A stretch of 64,000 nucleotides of DNA from Microbacterium aurantiacum (GCF_021654035.1 NZ_JAJPDW010000002.1:186001-250000); one strand, 5' to 3'. Counted from the first letter of the stretch, positions 15,286-24,588 are shown. Notes: a model not told the origin generated them from the sequence alone. Numbers and translations: made by a program.

Positions 15286-16362
15286 TCACGCGGCCGACCA
15301 TCCTCCGTCGCTCGGCAGGATGGCGCCGGAGACGTTCACGCCGTCGTCCGAGAGGAGGAAAGTGATGGATGCCGCGACCGCTTCGGCCTCGGCGGGGTCG
15401 GGCATCACCACCATGGCGGTCTGGATCCGCTCGGCGGCCAGCGGAGACGCGAAGGACGCCTCGATGTTCGTGATCGTCGGACCGGGGGCGACGGCATTCA
15501 CCCGGATGCCGCTCGGACCGTAGACGAAGGCACTCGAGCGCGTCAGCCCGACCACGGCGTGCTTCGACGCGGTGTAGGCCGCTCCCGCCGCCGAGCCGCG
15601 CAGCGCCGCCTCCGAGGCGACGTTGACGATGGATCCCGCCGCCTGGGCGAGCATGGTGGGGATGACCGCGCGCATGAGCTTCATGGTGCCGTCGACGTTG
15701 ACGCGGAAGACGCGCTGCCACACCACATCCGACACCTCGCCGACCGGGGTCATGTCGTCCATGATCCCGGCGACGTTCGCCAGACCGTCGATCCGGTCGC
15801 CGGCCGCTTCGACGATCCGGGCGACGTCGGCGTCGTCGGTGATGTCGGCCACGAGCGGCATCACGTCCGAGTCCGGAAGAGCGGCGGCGAGGTCGTCCAA
15901 GCGCTCGGCACTCACGTCGACGGCGATGACGCGCCCGCCCTCGCGCGCCACGCGCGATGCCGTGGCGCGGCCGATACCCGAGCCTGCTCCGGTGACGATG
16001 ACGGTCCGCCCCGAGAATCGTCCGAGATCCACCCGCTCCGCCCACGCGGGGGCGGAGGCGGCGGAGGTCGGGGGAGCGTCCGGCGCCGGAGCGGTCGCGG
16101 CACGATCGGCCCCGGAGCCGATCGTTCCCGCCGGGCTTTCGCCCGCCTGCGCGCGGCGGACGATCTCGTCGAGCATCTCCTGCGTGAAGGCGCCGCGGCT
16201 GAGCGAGACCAGGCGCTTGATGGCGAATCGCCGTACCGGCTTGAACGCATCCGGCGTCTGCCCGGCCTGCGCGAGCAGATCCGTCAGGATCGCATTGCCG
16301 ACGGGATCGGCGAGCCAGTCGGCGATGGAGGTGTCGGCGGTCAGCGGTCTGGGGGTGCCCAT
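15286..16362 (-). CDS. SDR-family oxidoreductase with an extra N-terminal helical domain
   Basis: A 358-residue protein. From about residue 120 it is a classical short-chain dehydrogenase: VIVTGAGSGIG (cofactor loop), NVAGI, the catalytic serine in VNVASEAALRG and YTASK with Tyr and Lys, ending with SGAILPSDGGWSA. NAD(P)-dependent; substrate unknown. The first 80 residues (SIADWLADPVGNAILTDLL and the helix AFTQEMLDEIVRRA) form a separate helical region joined by an Ala/Pro linker (about 85-110). I recall similar helical segments on actinobacterial glycosidases, so it may be an interaction module. CGAGGAG precedes the ATG at 16362. Confidence 0.87.
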   Translation of the reverse strand: MGTPRPLTADTSIADWLADPVGNAILTDLLAQAGQTPDAFKPVRRFAIKRLVSLSRGAFTQEMLDEIVRRAQAGESPAGTIGSGADRAATAPAPDAPPTSAASAPAWAERVDLGRFSGRTVIVTGAGSGIGRATASRVAREGGRVIAVDVSAERLDDLAAALPDSDVMPLVADITDDADVARIVEAAGDRIDGLANVAGIMDDMTPVGEVSDVVWQRVFRVNVDGTMKLMRAVIPTMLAQAAGSIVNVASEAALRGSAAGAAYTASKHAVVGLTRSSAFVYGPSGIRVNAVAPGPTITNIEASFASPLAAERIQTAMVVMPDPAEAEAVAASITFLLSDDGVNVSGAILPSDGGWSAA

Positions 16363-16475
16363 GGGGTCTCCTCGTCGTCGAGGCCACATCGTCCGGCCTG
16401 ATCCGACGCTACGCGGATCGCGTCGGTGCCGGTAGAGGTTCCGTCCGCCCGGTCGCCCGTGGGGGATCCCCGCAA

Positions 16476-16481
16476 TAGGCT
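16476..16481 (+). promoter_or_regulatory. -10 element of a leaderless promoter
   Basis: TAGGCT, 6 bases, then the ATG at 16488; no ribosome-binding site is visible. Confidence 0.5.
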
Positions 16482-16487
16482 CATCCC

Positions 16488-16805
16488 ATGGGCAGGTTCA
16501 TCTACGACTCCACCGCGACGTCGGTGGAGATCGACGACCGTACGCTGGCGCATCTGCGGATCGTGGTGATGAACAAGCTGCGCCGGTCGGAGTCGTTCAT
16601 GTTCGACGCCGAGATGGGTGACGGATCGGGGCGACGCAGCTTCTGGATGCACCCGTCCGTGCCGATGCAGTTCCACTTCTACGGCGGCCGCAACCCGCGC
16701 ATCAACCGTCACTGGGTGGAGGCGATGATGCTCGCGGCCAGCGGCCCGCACGGGCTGCACATCCTGCCCGAGCCGCCCGCCGACGACACCCCCGAGCGCG
16801 GCTGA
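16488..16805 (+). CDS. small conserved Microbacteriaceae protein (paralogue B)
   Basis: A 105-residue paralogue of the protein at 10016. Shared features are MG(K/R)FIYD, DDRTLAHLRIVVMNKLRR, a strand ending FWMHP, FHFYGGRNPRIN, the WVEAMM helix and ILPEP near the end. It lacks the KDD insert in the centre of paralogue A. The function of the family is unknown to me; the all-beta plus one-helix outline suggests a small binding protein. The third paralogue is convergent, 24 bases away. Confidence 0.75.
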   Translation: MGRFIYDSTATSVEIDDRTLAHLRIVVMNKLRRSESFMFDAEMGDGSGRRSFWMHPSVPMQFHFYGGRNPRINRHWVEAMMLAASGPHGLHILPEPPADDTPERG

Positions 16806-16829
16806 CCCCCGGGGCGCGCAACACGCGCG

Positions 16830-17291
16830 TCAGCTCTCGATCTGTCCTTCGCCGCGCGAGATGTTCTCGACGCTGAGCTTGTCGATCTCGAGGTGGTCGA
16901 CCTCGACGTTGCCGAGGTTCACGCCGCCGTCGCCCGAGATGACTCCCGCGCCGTCGGCGGCTGCGTCGGACACGATCGGGACGGGCCCGGTGTCGAAGTG
17001 CTCGGCGACGAGGGCGACGCCCCCGGAGGAGTTGGCGGAGTTCGCGAGTTCCTCGATCCATTCGCGGCTCAGTTCCGTGGGCTCCGGATCGTCGAAGACG
17101 AACCGCAGCGGGATCGCCGGGTGCAACCAGATCGTGCTCCGGCCCCGCGGCTGATCGTCAGGATGCGTCCACGACAGAGTGAAGGTCTCGTCGCGACGGA
17201 GCTTCGTGGCGATGACGACCTTGAGGTGCGCCAGAGCGCGGTCTTCGATGTGGATCGGGGTGTCCGACCCGCCGTAGTAAATGGTTCCCAC
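16830..17291 (-). CDS. small conserved Microbacteriaceae protein (paralogue C) with extended tail
   Basis: A 153-residue protein. Residues 1-98 repeat the family pattern: MGTIYYGG, EDRALAHLKVVIATKLRRDE, TLSW, STIWLHPAIPLRF, the helix EWIEELANSANSSGG and VAEHF. The last 50 residues are unique: GDGGVNLGNVEVDHLEIDKLSVENI, an alternating pattern that could form extra strands or a short right-handed coil. Of the three paralogues only this one is on the minus strand and only this one has the tail. Confidence 0.72.
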   Translation of the reverse strand: MGTIYYGGSDTPIHIEDRALAHLKVVIATKLRRDETFTLSWTHPDDQPRGRSTIWLHPAIPLRFVFDDPEPTELSREWIEELANSANSSGGVALVAEHFDTGPVPIVSDAAADGAGVISGDGGVNLGNVEVDHLEIDKLSVENISRGEGQIES

Positions 17292-17365
17292 GGATGAACT
17301 CTAAACCCCCCGGGGGCATCCCGCGCGGCATCCGCGGACGCTTTTGGACACGTGTCTCCGAAGCG

Positions 17366-18769
17366 TTACAGGCGGGTCCACGCCTCGGTGAGGACGCTCC
17401 GCAGAATCTGCTCGATCTCGACGAATTCGCTCGGCCCGATGGTCAGCGGCGGGGCCAGCTGGATGACCGGGTCGCCTCGGTCGTCGGCGCGGCAGTAGAG
17501 GCCCGCGTCGAAGAGGGCCTTGGAGAGGAAGCCGCGCAGGAGCCGCTCGGACTCGTCGTCGTCGAACGTCTCCTTCGTCGCCTTGTCCTTGACCAGCTCG
17601 ATGCCGAAGAAGTATCCGTCGCCGCGCACGTCGCCCACGATCGGGAGATCGGTGAGCTTCTCCAGCGTCTGCCGGAACAGGGGGGAGTTCTCGCGCACCC
17701 GCTCGGGCAGGCCCTCCTCCTCGAAGATGTCGAGGTTCTCCATCGCCACGGCGGCCGAGACGGGGTGACCGCCGAAGGTGTAGCCGTGATAGAACGCGCG
17801 GTCGCCGTGGGCGAAGGGCTCGTAGATCCGGTCGCTGATCACCGTTCCGCCGAGCGGGGAGTAGCCGCTCGTGACGGCCTTGGCGAAGGTGATCATGTCG
17901 GGCTGATAGCCGTAGGCGTCGCAGGCGAACATGTGGCCGATCCGACCGAAGGCGCAGATGACCTCGTCCGAGACGAGGAGGACGTCGTACTTGTCGCAGA
18001 TCTCCCGCACCCGCTGGAAGTATCCGGGGGGAGGGGGAAAGCATCCGCCGGAGTTCTGCACCGGCTCCAGGAAGACGGCGGCGACGGTGTCGGGGCCTTC
18101 GAACTGGATCATCTCCTCGATGCGGTCCGCCGCCCAGACGCCGAACTCCTCGAGGCTGCCGGTGGGGGCGCCCATGTCGCCGGCGCGGTAGAAGTTGGTG
18201 TTCGGGACGCGGAAGCCGCCGGGGGTGAGGGGCTCGAACATCTCCTTCATCGCGGGGATGCCGGTGATGGCGAGGGCGCCCTGCGGGGTGCCGTGGTACG
18301 CGACGGAGCGTGAGATGACCTTGTGCTTGGTGGGCTTGCCCTGCAGCTTCCAGTAGTACTTGGCGAGCTTGAACGCGGTCTCGACGGCTTCACCGCCGCC
18401 GGTGGAGAAGAAGACCTTGTTGAGGTCGCCGGGCGCGTAGTCGGCGATGCGGTCGGCGAGCTCGATCGCGGCGGGGTGCGCGTACGACCAGATGGGGAAG
18501 AACGCGAGCTCCTCCGCCTGCTTCGCCGCGGCCTGGGCGATCCGCTTGCGGCCGTGTCCGGCGGCGACGACGAACAGGCCCGCGAGACCGTCGATGTAGC
18601 GCTTGCCCTGTGAGTCCCAGATGTGGTGGCCCTCGCCCTTGACGATGATCGGGACACCGGGGCCGTCGGTCATCACCGACTGGCGCGCGAAGTGCATCCA
18701 CAGGTGGTCTTTCGCCATCTGCTGGAGTTCGGCTTCGGTTCGGGGGCGGCGGTCGGTGGAGATCGACAT
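17366..18769 (-). CDS. class III (omega) aminotransferase
   Basis: A 467-residue fold-type I PLP enzyme. It has FFSTGGGEAVETAFKLAK (about 120-137), the PLP aspartate D268 in LLVSDEVICAFGR and the Schiff-base lysine K297 in MITFAKAVTSGYSPLGG. The N-terminal KDHLWMHFARQSVM and the spacing match omega-amino acid:pyruvate or polyamine/GABA aminotransferases of actinobacteria, which deaminate terminal amines such as putrescine, beta-alanine or GABA. A good AAGGAAGGCCC lies before the ATG. It is alone between hairpins. A second class III enzyme is at 48434. The amine substrate is not predictable. Confidence 0.88.
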   Translation of the reverse strand: MSISTDRRPRTEAELQQMAKDHLWMHFARQSVMTDGPGVPIIVKGEGHHIWDSQGKRYIDGLAGLFVVAAGHGRKRIAQAAAKQAEELAFFPIWSYAHPAAIELADRIADYAPGDLNKVFFSTGGGEAVETAFKLAKYYWKLQGKPTKHKVISRSVAYHGTPQGALAITGIPAMKEMFEPLTPGGFRVPNTNFYRAGDMGAPTGSLEEFGVWAADRIEEMIQFEGPDTVAAVFLEPVQNSGGCFPPPPGYFQRVREICDKYDVLLVSDEVICAFGRIGHMFACDAYGYQPDMITFAKAVTSGYSPLGGTVISDRIYEPFAHGDRAFYHGYTFGGHPVSAAVAMENLDIFEEEGLPERVRENSPLFRQTLEKLTDLPIVGDVRGDGYFFGIELVKDKATKETFDDDESERLLRGFLSKALFDAGLYCRADDRGDPVIQLAPPLTIGPSEFVEIEQILRSVLTEAWTRL

Positions 18770-18840
18770 GGTGGGCCTTCCTTCGCTTCCTCCCGACGAT
18801 ACCCGCGCGCTCTCGGCCCCGGTGGGACGGATCGTCCGGT

Positions 18841-18885
18841 TCCGCTCGTGGCCCCGGCGAACCGTCCGCCGGGGCCACGAGCGGA
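18841..18885 (-). terminator. 19-bp perfect hairpin after the GH3 gene
   Basis: The two 19-base arms (18841-18859 and 18867-18885) pair perfectly across the loop AACCGTC. It begins 11 bases beyond the GH3 stop codon and separates that operon from the aminotransferase. Confidence 0.8.
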
Positions 18886-18895
18886 GAAGGGCGGG

Positions 18896-21244
18896 TCAGC
18901 CGACGGAGACGGGAATCGGCGAACCCGCCGGCACGGCGTCGGAATCGACGTCGGCGGTGCGGGGGAGGGAGGAGACCACGGATGTCGCGACCCGGGGGTC
19001 ATCGGCGTGCACGCGGTGGACGTCGCCGGTGATCGTGATGCGCGCGGTGGTCTCGCGCACCGCGCTGGAGGGCCCGACCCACAGGTCGACCTCGCCCGGC
19101 TCGACGATGCGGGTGTAGGAGCGGTCGCTGAACGCCAGCCGCTGCGTCGGGACCTCGAAGGTGACGCGCATCGACTGCCCCGGCTGCAGTGCGACGCGGC
19201 GGTAGGCCAGGAGCTGCGCGGTGGGACGCGTGATGCTCCCCACGAGGTCGTGGCCGTAGACCTGCACGACGTCGTCGGCGGCGACGGCGGAGTCGTTCCG
19301 GACGGTGACGGCCACGCGGAAGCTCCGTCCGGCGACGACCTCGGCATCCGTCGTGAGGTCCTCGTGCCGGAACGAGGCGTAGCTGAGGCCGTGTCCGAAC
19401 GGGAGCACCGGGGTGCTGTCGGCGCTCGTGACGTCCGACGGGCCGCTCAGGAGCGGATGCAGGTACGAGTACGGCTGCGCACCCGCCGAGCGCGGGAGCG
19501 ACACGGGGAGGCGCCCGGACGGCGACACGGCGCCGGTGAGGATCCGCGCCAGTGCGGTGCCGCCCTCTTCGCCCGGGAAGAACGCCTGGACGACCGCGCC
19601 GGGGCGCCCCTCGCCCTCCACGGCCCACGCGATCGCGTAGGGACGGCCGGTGAGCATCACCATCACGACGGGGGTGCCGGTCGACGCGACCGCCTGCACC
19701 AGCGCGCGCTGGGCGCCGGGGAGATCGAGCGACTCGACGTCGTTGCCCTCGCCCACGGTGCCGCGCCCGAACAGGCCCGCGCGGTCGCCGACGACCACGA
19801 CGGCGACGTCCGCGCCACGGGCGAGGTCGACCGCCTCGGCGATCCCGGAGGTGTCCTCGCCCTCGACCGCGCAGCCGACGGCGTGGGTGATCTCGGCATC
19901 CGGCAACGCGGTGCGCAGCGCCTCGAGCACCGTCGGGATCTCGAAGCCCATCTCGGTCCCGGGGTGGTGGGCCAGGACGTGGTTGGCGAACGAGTAGCAG
20001 CCCATGAGCGCTTCGGCGCTGTCGGCGTTGGGACCGACGACCGCGATGCGACGCGTGTCCGGGGCGAGGGGCAGCACGCCGTCGTTGGTGAGGAGCACCG
20101 TCCCCTCTTCGGCGAGGCGTCGCGCCAGCGCTCGGTGGGCGGGGGTGTCCAGGTCGACGTCGGTCGGCGGGGTCGAGAAATCGGCGTCGAGGAGGCCGAG
20201 CTCCTCCTTCTGCACGAGCACGCGCGTCACGGCGAGATCGAGGACCTCGGGAGCGAGGATGCCGTCGCGGACGCGATCGGCCAGCGCCAGGAACGCGTCC
20301 CCGGTGGGCAGCTCGACGTCGATGCCCGCTTCGAGAGCGATCTGCGCGGCCTCGCCGAGGTCGGCGGCGACGGCGTGCATGGACTTCAGGAACGCGACGG
20401 AGAAGTAGTCCGAGACCACGACGCCGTCGAAGCCCCACCGCTCGCGGAGGAGCTCGGTCAGGTACTCGCGGGACGCGGCGACGGGGACGCCGTCGATCTC
20501 GGCATAGGAATTCATCACCGAGCGGACGCCGCCGTCGCGGACCGCCATCTCGAACGGCGGGAGGAACACGTCCTCGATCTCGCGCCGACCCGCGTGGACG
20601 GGTGCGTGGTTGCGTCCGGCCTGGGTCGCCGAGTAGCCGACGAAGTGCTTCAGGGTGGCGTGGACGCCCTCATCCTGCAGTCCGCGGACGTACGCGGTCG
20701 CGATCGTGCCGACGACGTAGGGATCCTCGGCGATGCACTCGTCCACCCGGCCCCAGCGGGGGTCGCGGATGACGTCGAGCACCGGGGCGAGGCCCTGGTG
20801 GATGCCGAGCTCACGCATCGAGGCGCCGATCAGCCGCCCCATCTCCTCGACGGCATCCGGGTCGAAGGCCGCTCCCCACGCCAGCGGCGTCGGGAACGTC
20901 GCGGCCTTCCACGCCGCGAGGCCGGTGAGGCACTCCTCGTGCACGAGCGCGGGGATGCCGAGACGCGTCTCGGTCTGCAGGCGCCGCTGCTCGGCCCACA
21001 GCCACTCCGCCCGCGCCTGCGGGTCGACGGGACGTGTCCCGTAGACGCGGGTGAAGTGGCCGATGCCGTCCGTGATGGCGTCCTCGAAGCGCGTCGAGGT
21101 CTTCATCTCGCCGGCCATGGGCGCCACGACGTCGTCGCCCTGGTCGATCCAGAAGCCCACGAGCTGGGCCACCTTCTCTTCGATGGTCATGCGCCCGAGG
21201 AGCTCGAGGACGCGAGGGGATGCCGGAACGGCGGGAGTTGTCAC
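18896..21244 (-). CDS. GH3 beta-glycosidase (beta-xylosidase or beta-glucosidase)
   Basis: A 782-residue glycoside hydrolase family 3 enzyme without signal peptide, so cytosolic. Features are LLGRMTIEEKVAQL near the start, KHFVGYSATQAGRNHAP (199-215), and the nucleophile Asp279 in GFDGVVVSDYFSV. The (alpha/beta)6 sandwich with VVVVGDRAGL follows, then a C-terminal fibronectin III-like domain from about 640. I choose the GTG at 21244 (VTTPAVPASP); an ATG at 21322 would overlap the permease gene. It is last in the xylan importer operon, so it should split imported xylo-oligosaccharides; beta-glucosidase specificity is possible. Confidence 0.9.
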   Translation of the reverse strand: MTTPAVPASPRVLELLGRMTIEEKVAQLVGFWIDQGDDVVAPMAGEMKTSTRFEDAITDGIGHFTRVYGTRPVDPQARAEWLWAEQRRLQTETRLGIPALVHEECLTGLAAWKAATFPTPLAWGAAFDPDAVEEMGRLIGASMRELGIHQGLAPVLDVIRDPRWGRVDECIAEDPYVVGTIATAYVRGLQDEGVHATLKHFVGYSATQAGRNHAPVHAGRREIEDVFLPPFEMAVRDGGVRSVMNSYAEIDGVPVAASREYLTELLRERWGFDGVVVSDYFSVAFLKSMHAVAADLGEAAQIALEAGIDVELPTGDAFLALADRVRDGILAPEVLDLAVTRVLVQKEELGLLDADFSTPPTDVDLDTPAHRALARRLAEEGTVLLTNDGVLPLAPDTRRIAVVGPNADSAEALMGCYSFANHVLAHHPGTEMGFEIPTVLEALRTALPDAEITHAVGCAVEGEDTSGIAEAVDLARGADVAVVVVGDRAGLFGRGTVGEGNDVESLDLPGAQRALVQAVASTGTPVVMVMLTGRPYAIAWAVEGEGRPGAVVQAFFPGEEGGTALARILTGAVSPSGRLPVSLPRSAGAQPYSYLHPLLSGPSDVTSADSTPVLPFGHGLSYASFRHEDLTTDAEVVAGRSFRVAVTVRNDSAVAADDVVQVYGHDLVGSITRPTAQLLAYRRVALQPGQSMRVTFEVPTQRLAFSDRSYTRIVEPGEVDLWVGPSSAVRETTARITITGDVHRVHADDPRVATSVVSSLPRTADVDSDAVPAGSPIPVSVG

Positions 21245-21293
21245 GATTCTGCTTTCTTGACGAGCCGAGGCGCTTCGCGAGCGGATGCGGCGC

Positions 21294-22187
21294 TCAGCCC
21301 TTGACGGCGCCGGTGAGCCCACCGACGATCCGACGCTCGAACAGGCTGAAGAAGATCAGCGCGGGGAGCATCGAGAGCGAGGTGAACGCGAGCACACGGG
21401 CGGTGTCGACGGAGTACTGGGAGGAGAACTGCTGCACACCGAGGGGCAGCGTGAACGCCGCCTCGTTGTTGAGGATGAACAGCGGGAGGAGGTAGGCGTT
21501 CCAGCTGCCGATGAAGGCGAGGATCGACACCGTGATGACGCCGGGGATCGCCAGCGGCAGCACCATGCGCCAGAAGAACGCCAGGCGTCCGCATCCGTCG
21601 ATGTACGCCGCTTCCTGGATCTCGTCCGGGATCGCCCGCAGGAACGGCACCAGGATGATGATCGTGACCGGGAGTGCGAACGCGATCTGCGGCAGGATGA
21701 CGCCCGGGAGGCTGTTCATCAGGCCGAGGTTGCGGATGACGATGTACAGCGGGGTGATGGCGACCGTGATGGGGAACATCAGTCCCGCGGCGAAGAGCGC
21801 GTAGAGCGCGCCGCGTCCGCGGAAGCTGTACCGGGCGATGACGTAGCTGGCCATGAGGCCGAGAGCGACCGCGCCGGCAGTGGTGGCGAGCCCGACGATC
21901 GTCGAGTTGCCCACCTGCGTCCAGAACTGCGGGGCCGTCAGGACGCTGGCGTAGTTCTCCCAGCGCCACTCGGTCGGGAACCCGGACGGGCTGACGGTGA
22001 TCTCGGAGTTGCTGCGGAACCCGCCGATGATGATGTACAGCACCGGACCGAGCATGAGTCCGATGACCACGAGCGCGATGAAGTAGACGCTCGGCGGACC
22101 CCACGGCAGCTTCGGGCCGGGAGCGGGCCGGATGCCGCCCCGACGCTTGTCGGCGGCGCGACGGGTGGTGATGGTCATGGTGCTCAT
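21294..22187 (-). CDS. sugar ABC transporter permease, MalG-like
   Basis: A 297-residue inner-membrane subunit with six predicted spans. The EAA loop (the ATPase docking site) reads IPDEIQEAAYIDGCGRLAFFW near residue 205, followed by the LPLAIPGV helix. The N-terminal basic Pro/Gly stretch precedes the first span. Its ATG overlaps the MalF-like stop codon by 4 bases. With the binding protein and MalF-like subunit it forms a CUT1 importer for oligosaccharides. No ATPase gene is present, which is usual in actinobacteria that share an MsiK/MsmX-type ATPase encoded elsewhere. Confidence 0.9.
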   Translation of the reverse strand: MSTMTITTRRAADKRRGGIRPAPGPKLPWGPPSVYFIALVVIGLMLGPVLYIIIGGFRSNSEITVSPSGFPTEWRWENYASVLTAPQFWTQVGNSTIVGLATTAGAVALGLMASYVIARYSFRGRGALYALFAAGLMFPITVAITPLYIVIRNLGLMNSLPGVILPQIAFALPVTIIILVPFLRAIPDEIQEAAYIDGCGRLAFFWRMVLPLAIPGVITVSILAFIGSWNAYLLPLFILNNEAAFTLPLGVQQFSSQYSVDTARVLAFTSLSMLPALIFFSLFERRIVGGLTGAVKG

Positions 22188-23197
22188 CCGGCACCCCTTT
22201 CGGTGATCGCGCCCGCGGTGTCGCGCCGCAGCACGTAGCGCTGGTAGACCAGGGCGACGACGAGCGAGATGAGGAAGATGACCACGGCGACCGCGTTGCC
22301 GTAGCCGAAGTTGCCGGCGTTGCGACCGGTGGCGACCATGTAGATGGCCATCGTGTTGGTCCCGGCGACGGAGGCGACGTACTGGCCCCAGATGATGTAG
22401 ACGAGGTCGAACAGCTGCAGGGCGCCGATGATCGACAGGAACGCCCAGATGCGGATCGTGGGTCCGAGCAGCGGCAGGGTGATCCGCCGCTGGATCTGCC
22501 AGTAGGACGCACCGTCGATGGCGGCGGCCTCGTACAGCTCCTCCGGAACACTCTGCAAGCCCGCGAGGAAGAGGATGACGGCGAAGCCGACGTACTTCCA
22601 GGTCAGGATCGCCATGAGCGTCCAGATGGCGATGGCCGGGTCGCTCAGCCAGTCGGAGGCGAGGAAGCCGAGTCCGGCGTTCTCGAGGAAGTCGTTGAGG
22701 GCGCCGCGGGTCGCGAGCAGCAGGCTGAAGCCCGTACCGACGACGACCTCGGCGATGACGTAGGGGACGAAGATCAGGACGCGGATGACGGACTGACCGC
22801 GCATCTTGCGGTTGAGAAGCAGCGCCAGCAGGATCGCGACCGGGCCCTGCATGATCAGCGACATCACGACGATGAAGACGTTGTGCCCGAGGGCCGCCTG
22901 GAAGTTCGGGTCGCTGAAGATGACGAAGTAGTTCCGGAGGCCGACGAAGTCGATCGCCGGGCCGAAGCCCGACCAGCGGAAGAACCCGTAGTAGGCGGCC
23001 ATGATGACCGGGAAGATGACGAACCCGACGAAGAAGACGACGGCGGGGCCGACCATGAGGAGGACTTCCAGGCGACCGGACCAACCCAGGCCGCGTGGAC
23101 GACTCTTACCCCGCCGCACGGACGGGGGCGACGTGACGCCGCCCCCGTCGTGCTGCGCGAGATCGGAGTCCGTGGAGGACATCTCGCGTGTGGACAT
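22184..23197 (-). CDS. sugar ABC transporter permease, MalF-like
   Basis: A 337-residue membrane protein with a 40-residue polar N-terminus, six predicted spans and the EAA loop VPEELYEAAAIDGASYWQIQ near residue 225, followed by TLPLLGPTI. This is the MalF-type partner of the next gene in a CUT1 importer. It begins 2 bases after the binding-protein stop codon, and all three genes are clearly co-transcribed from the promoter at about 24590-24617. Expected cargo: xylo-oligosaccharides, from the locus context. Confidence 0.9.
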   Translation of the reverse strand: MSTREMSSTDSDLAQHDGGGVTSPPSVRRGKSRPRGLGWSGRLEVLLMVGPAVVFFVGFVIFPVIMAAYYGFFRWSGFGPAIDFVGLRNYFVIFSDPNFQAALGHNVFIVVMSLIMQGPVAILLALLLNRKMRGQSVIRVLIFVPYVIAEVVVGTGFSLLLATRGALNDFLENAGLGFLASDWLSDPAIAIWTLMAILTWKYVGFAVILFLAGLQSVPEELYEAAAIDGASYWQIQRRITLPLLGPTIRIWAFLSIIGALQLFDLVYIIWGQYVASVAGTNTMAIYMVATGRNAGNFGYGNAVAVVIFLISLVVALVYQRYVLRRDTAGAITERGAG

Positions 23198-23199
23198 GC

Positions 23200-24492
23200 T
23201 CAGCCCTGCGCGCCCGCCGCGTTGACGGTCTGGAGGAAGCGCTCGGGGTCACTGTTCCCGGCGAGCATGTCGACGACCGCCACGTTCAGGGCGTTGCCGA
23301 CGTTCTGGCCGAGGACGGTGTCGAGCCACTGCGAGACGAACGGGGCGTTGTTGTACGCCTCGAGGATCTGCTGCAGGTAGGGCTCGGTGACGGCCTCCTG
23401 GGCGACGGTGTTCACCGGCGGCGACTGGAAGGCCTCGTAGTAGAGCTCCTGCTGCTCGGCGCTGGCGACGAAGTTCAGGAAGTCGGCGCACTCGTCCGGA
23501 GCCTGTGCGGCGCACGAGTAGCCGTCGACGCCACCCATCATCGAGCCGGGGAGGCCTTCGCCACCCTCGATCTCGGGGAAGGGGAACCAGGCGAGGTCGG
23601 GGAGGGGCTGCTCGTCGGGCGTGAGCGAGGCGATGACGCCGGGGTTCCACGCGCCCATGAGCTCCATCGCGGCCTGACGGTTCGCGATGAGACCCGCCGA
23701 GCTGCCGGCGCCCTGCTGGGCCGGGGTGGTCAGGAAGCCCTGGTTGAACGGCTCGATCGCGGCGAACTCCTGCAGGTCTTCGGCGGCGCGCGTCCAGCAC
23801 TCGTCGCTGAAGTCCTTGCTGTCGCCGGTCTCCTCGATGACCTCGGGGCTGCACTCGCGGATCGCGAAGAAGTAGTACCAGTGCGCGGCGGGCCACGCGT
23901 CCTGAGCACCCAGGGCGATCGGCTCCATGCCGGTGCCCTTGATGGCCTCGACGGCGTCCTCGAGCTCGGCGATCGTCTCGGGGGTCTCCTCGATGCCGGC
24001 CGCGGCGAACGCGTCCTCGCTGTAGAAGAAGCCTCCGGGCAGAACCGACAGCGGCATCGCCCAGACCTGGCCCTGGTAGGTCTCCGCGGCGAAGGAGCCC
24101 TCGGGGATCTCGGCGCGGACATCGTCGGAGATGAGGTCCGTGAGGTCCTTCAGCTGACCGGCGTTGACCATGTCGGCGAGCTTTCCGCCACCGCGCTGGA
24201 GGAAGATGTCCGGCGGGTCGCCGGCGTTGAGGGCGGTCTGGAGCAGGCCGTCCATGTCTTCGTTCTGGACCGACTGCATCTCGATCGTGACGCCCGGGTT
24301 CTCTTCCATGAACGTGTCGATCGCGTTCTGCCAGAACGCCTGACCGGGACCGGTCGTGGAGTTCTGCCACAGGGTCATGCTGACGCTGCCGTCACCGGCA
24401 TCCCCGTCTCCGCCGCCGCCGGTGCAGGCGCTCAATACGAGCGCGCCGGCGAGCAGGGACACGGCGCCCGCTGCGAATCTTCTGGCCTTCAT
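23200..24492 (-). CDS. extracellular sugar-binding lipoprotein of an ABC importer
   Basis: A 430-residue family 1 solute-binding protein. The signal peptide has a basic start MKARRF, a hydrophobic core and the lipobox LSAC with Cys23, followed by a Gly/Asp spacer. The mature protein begins VSMTLWQNSTTGPGQAFW and has ENPGVTIEMQ and NAGDPPDIFLQRGGG, the pattern of oligosaccharide-binding proteins (XlnE/BxlE/CebE group). It captures sugar outside the membrane for the two permeases. AGGTGAG lies 6 bases before the ATG. The operon faces a LacI regulator whose gene starts 168 bases away. Confidence 0.92.
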   Translation of the reverse strand: MKARRFAAGAVSLLAGALVLSACTGGGGDGDAGDGSVSMTLWQNSTTGPGQAFWQNAIDTFMEENPGVTIEMQSVQNEDMDGLLQTALNAGDPPDIFLQRGGGKLADMVNAGQLKDLTDLISDDVRAEIPEGSFAAETYQGQVWAMPLSVLPGGFFYSEDAFAAAGIEETPETIAELEDAVEAIKGTGMEPIALGAQDAWPAAHWYYFFAIRECSPEVIEETGDSKDFSDECWTRAAEDLQEFAAIEPFNQGFLTTPAQQGAGSSAGLIANRQAAMELMGAWNPGVIASLTPDEQPLPDLAWFPFPEIEGGEGLPGSMMGGVDGYSCAAQAPDECADFLNFVASAEQQELYYEAFQSPPVNTVAQEAVTEPYLQQILEAYNNAPFVSQWLDTVLGQNVGNALNVAVVDMLAGNSDPERFLQTVNAAGAQG

Positions 24493-24588
24493 GTGACTCA
24501 CCTGTTCTCTTCGTTGAGGTGCACGCTCGATCCTCGAGGTGCGCTGCGAACGCCCGATTGCTGTGGGTGGACCCCTCGGGCGGATCTC

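Noticed and set aside
18141..18157. GCCGAACTCCTCGAGG as an eighth GAACTCCTC element
   Set aside because: It lies inside the aminotransferase coding sequence, with no matching right end at 70-90 bp.
18623..21304. Long plus-strand frame opposite the GH3 gene
   Set aside because: No recognisable domain; the minus strand encodes an intact GH3 enzyme with its nucleophile motif.
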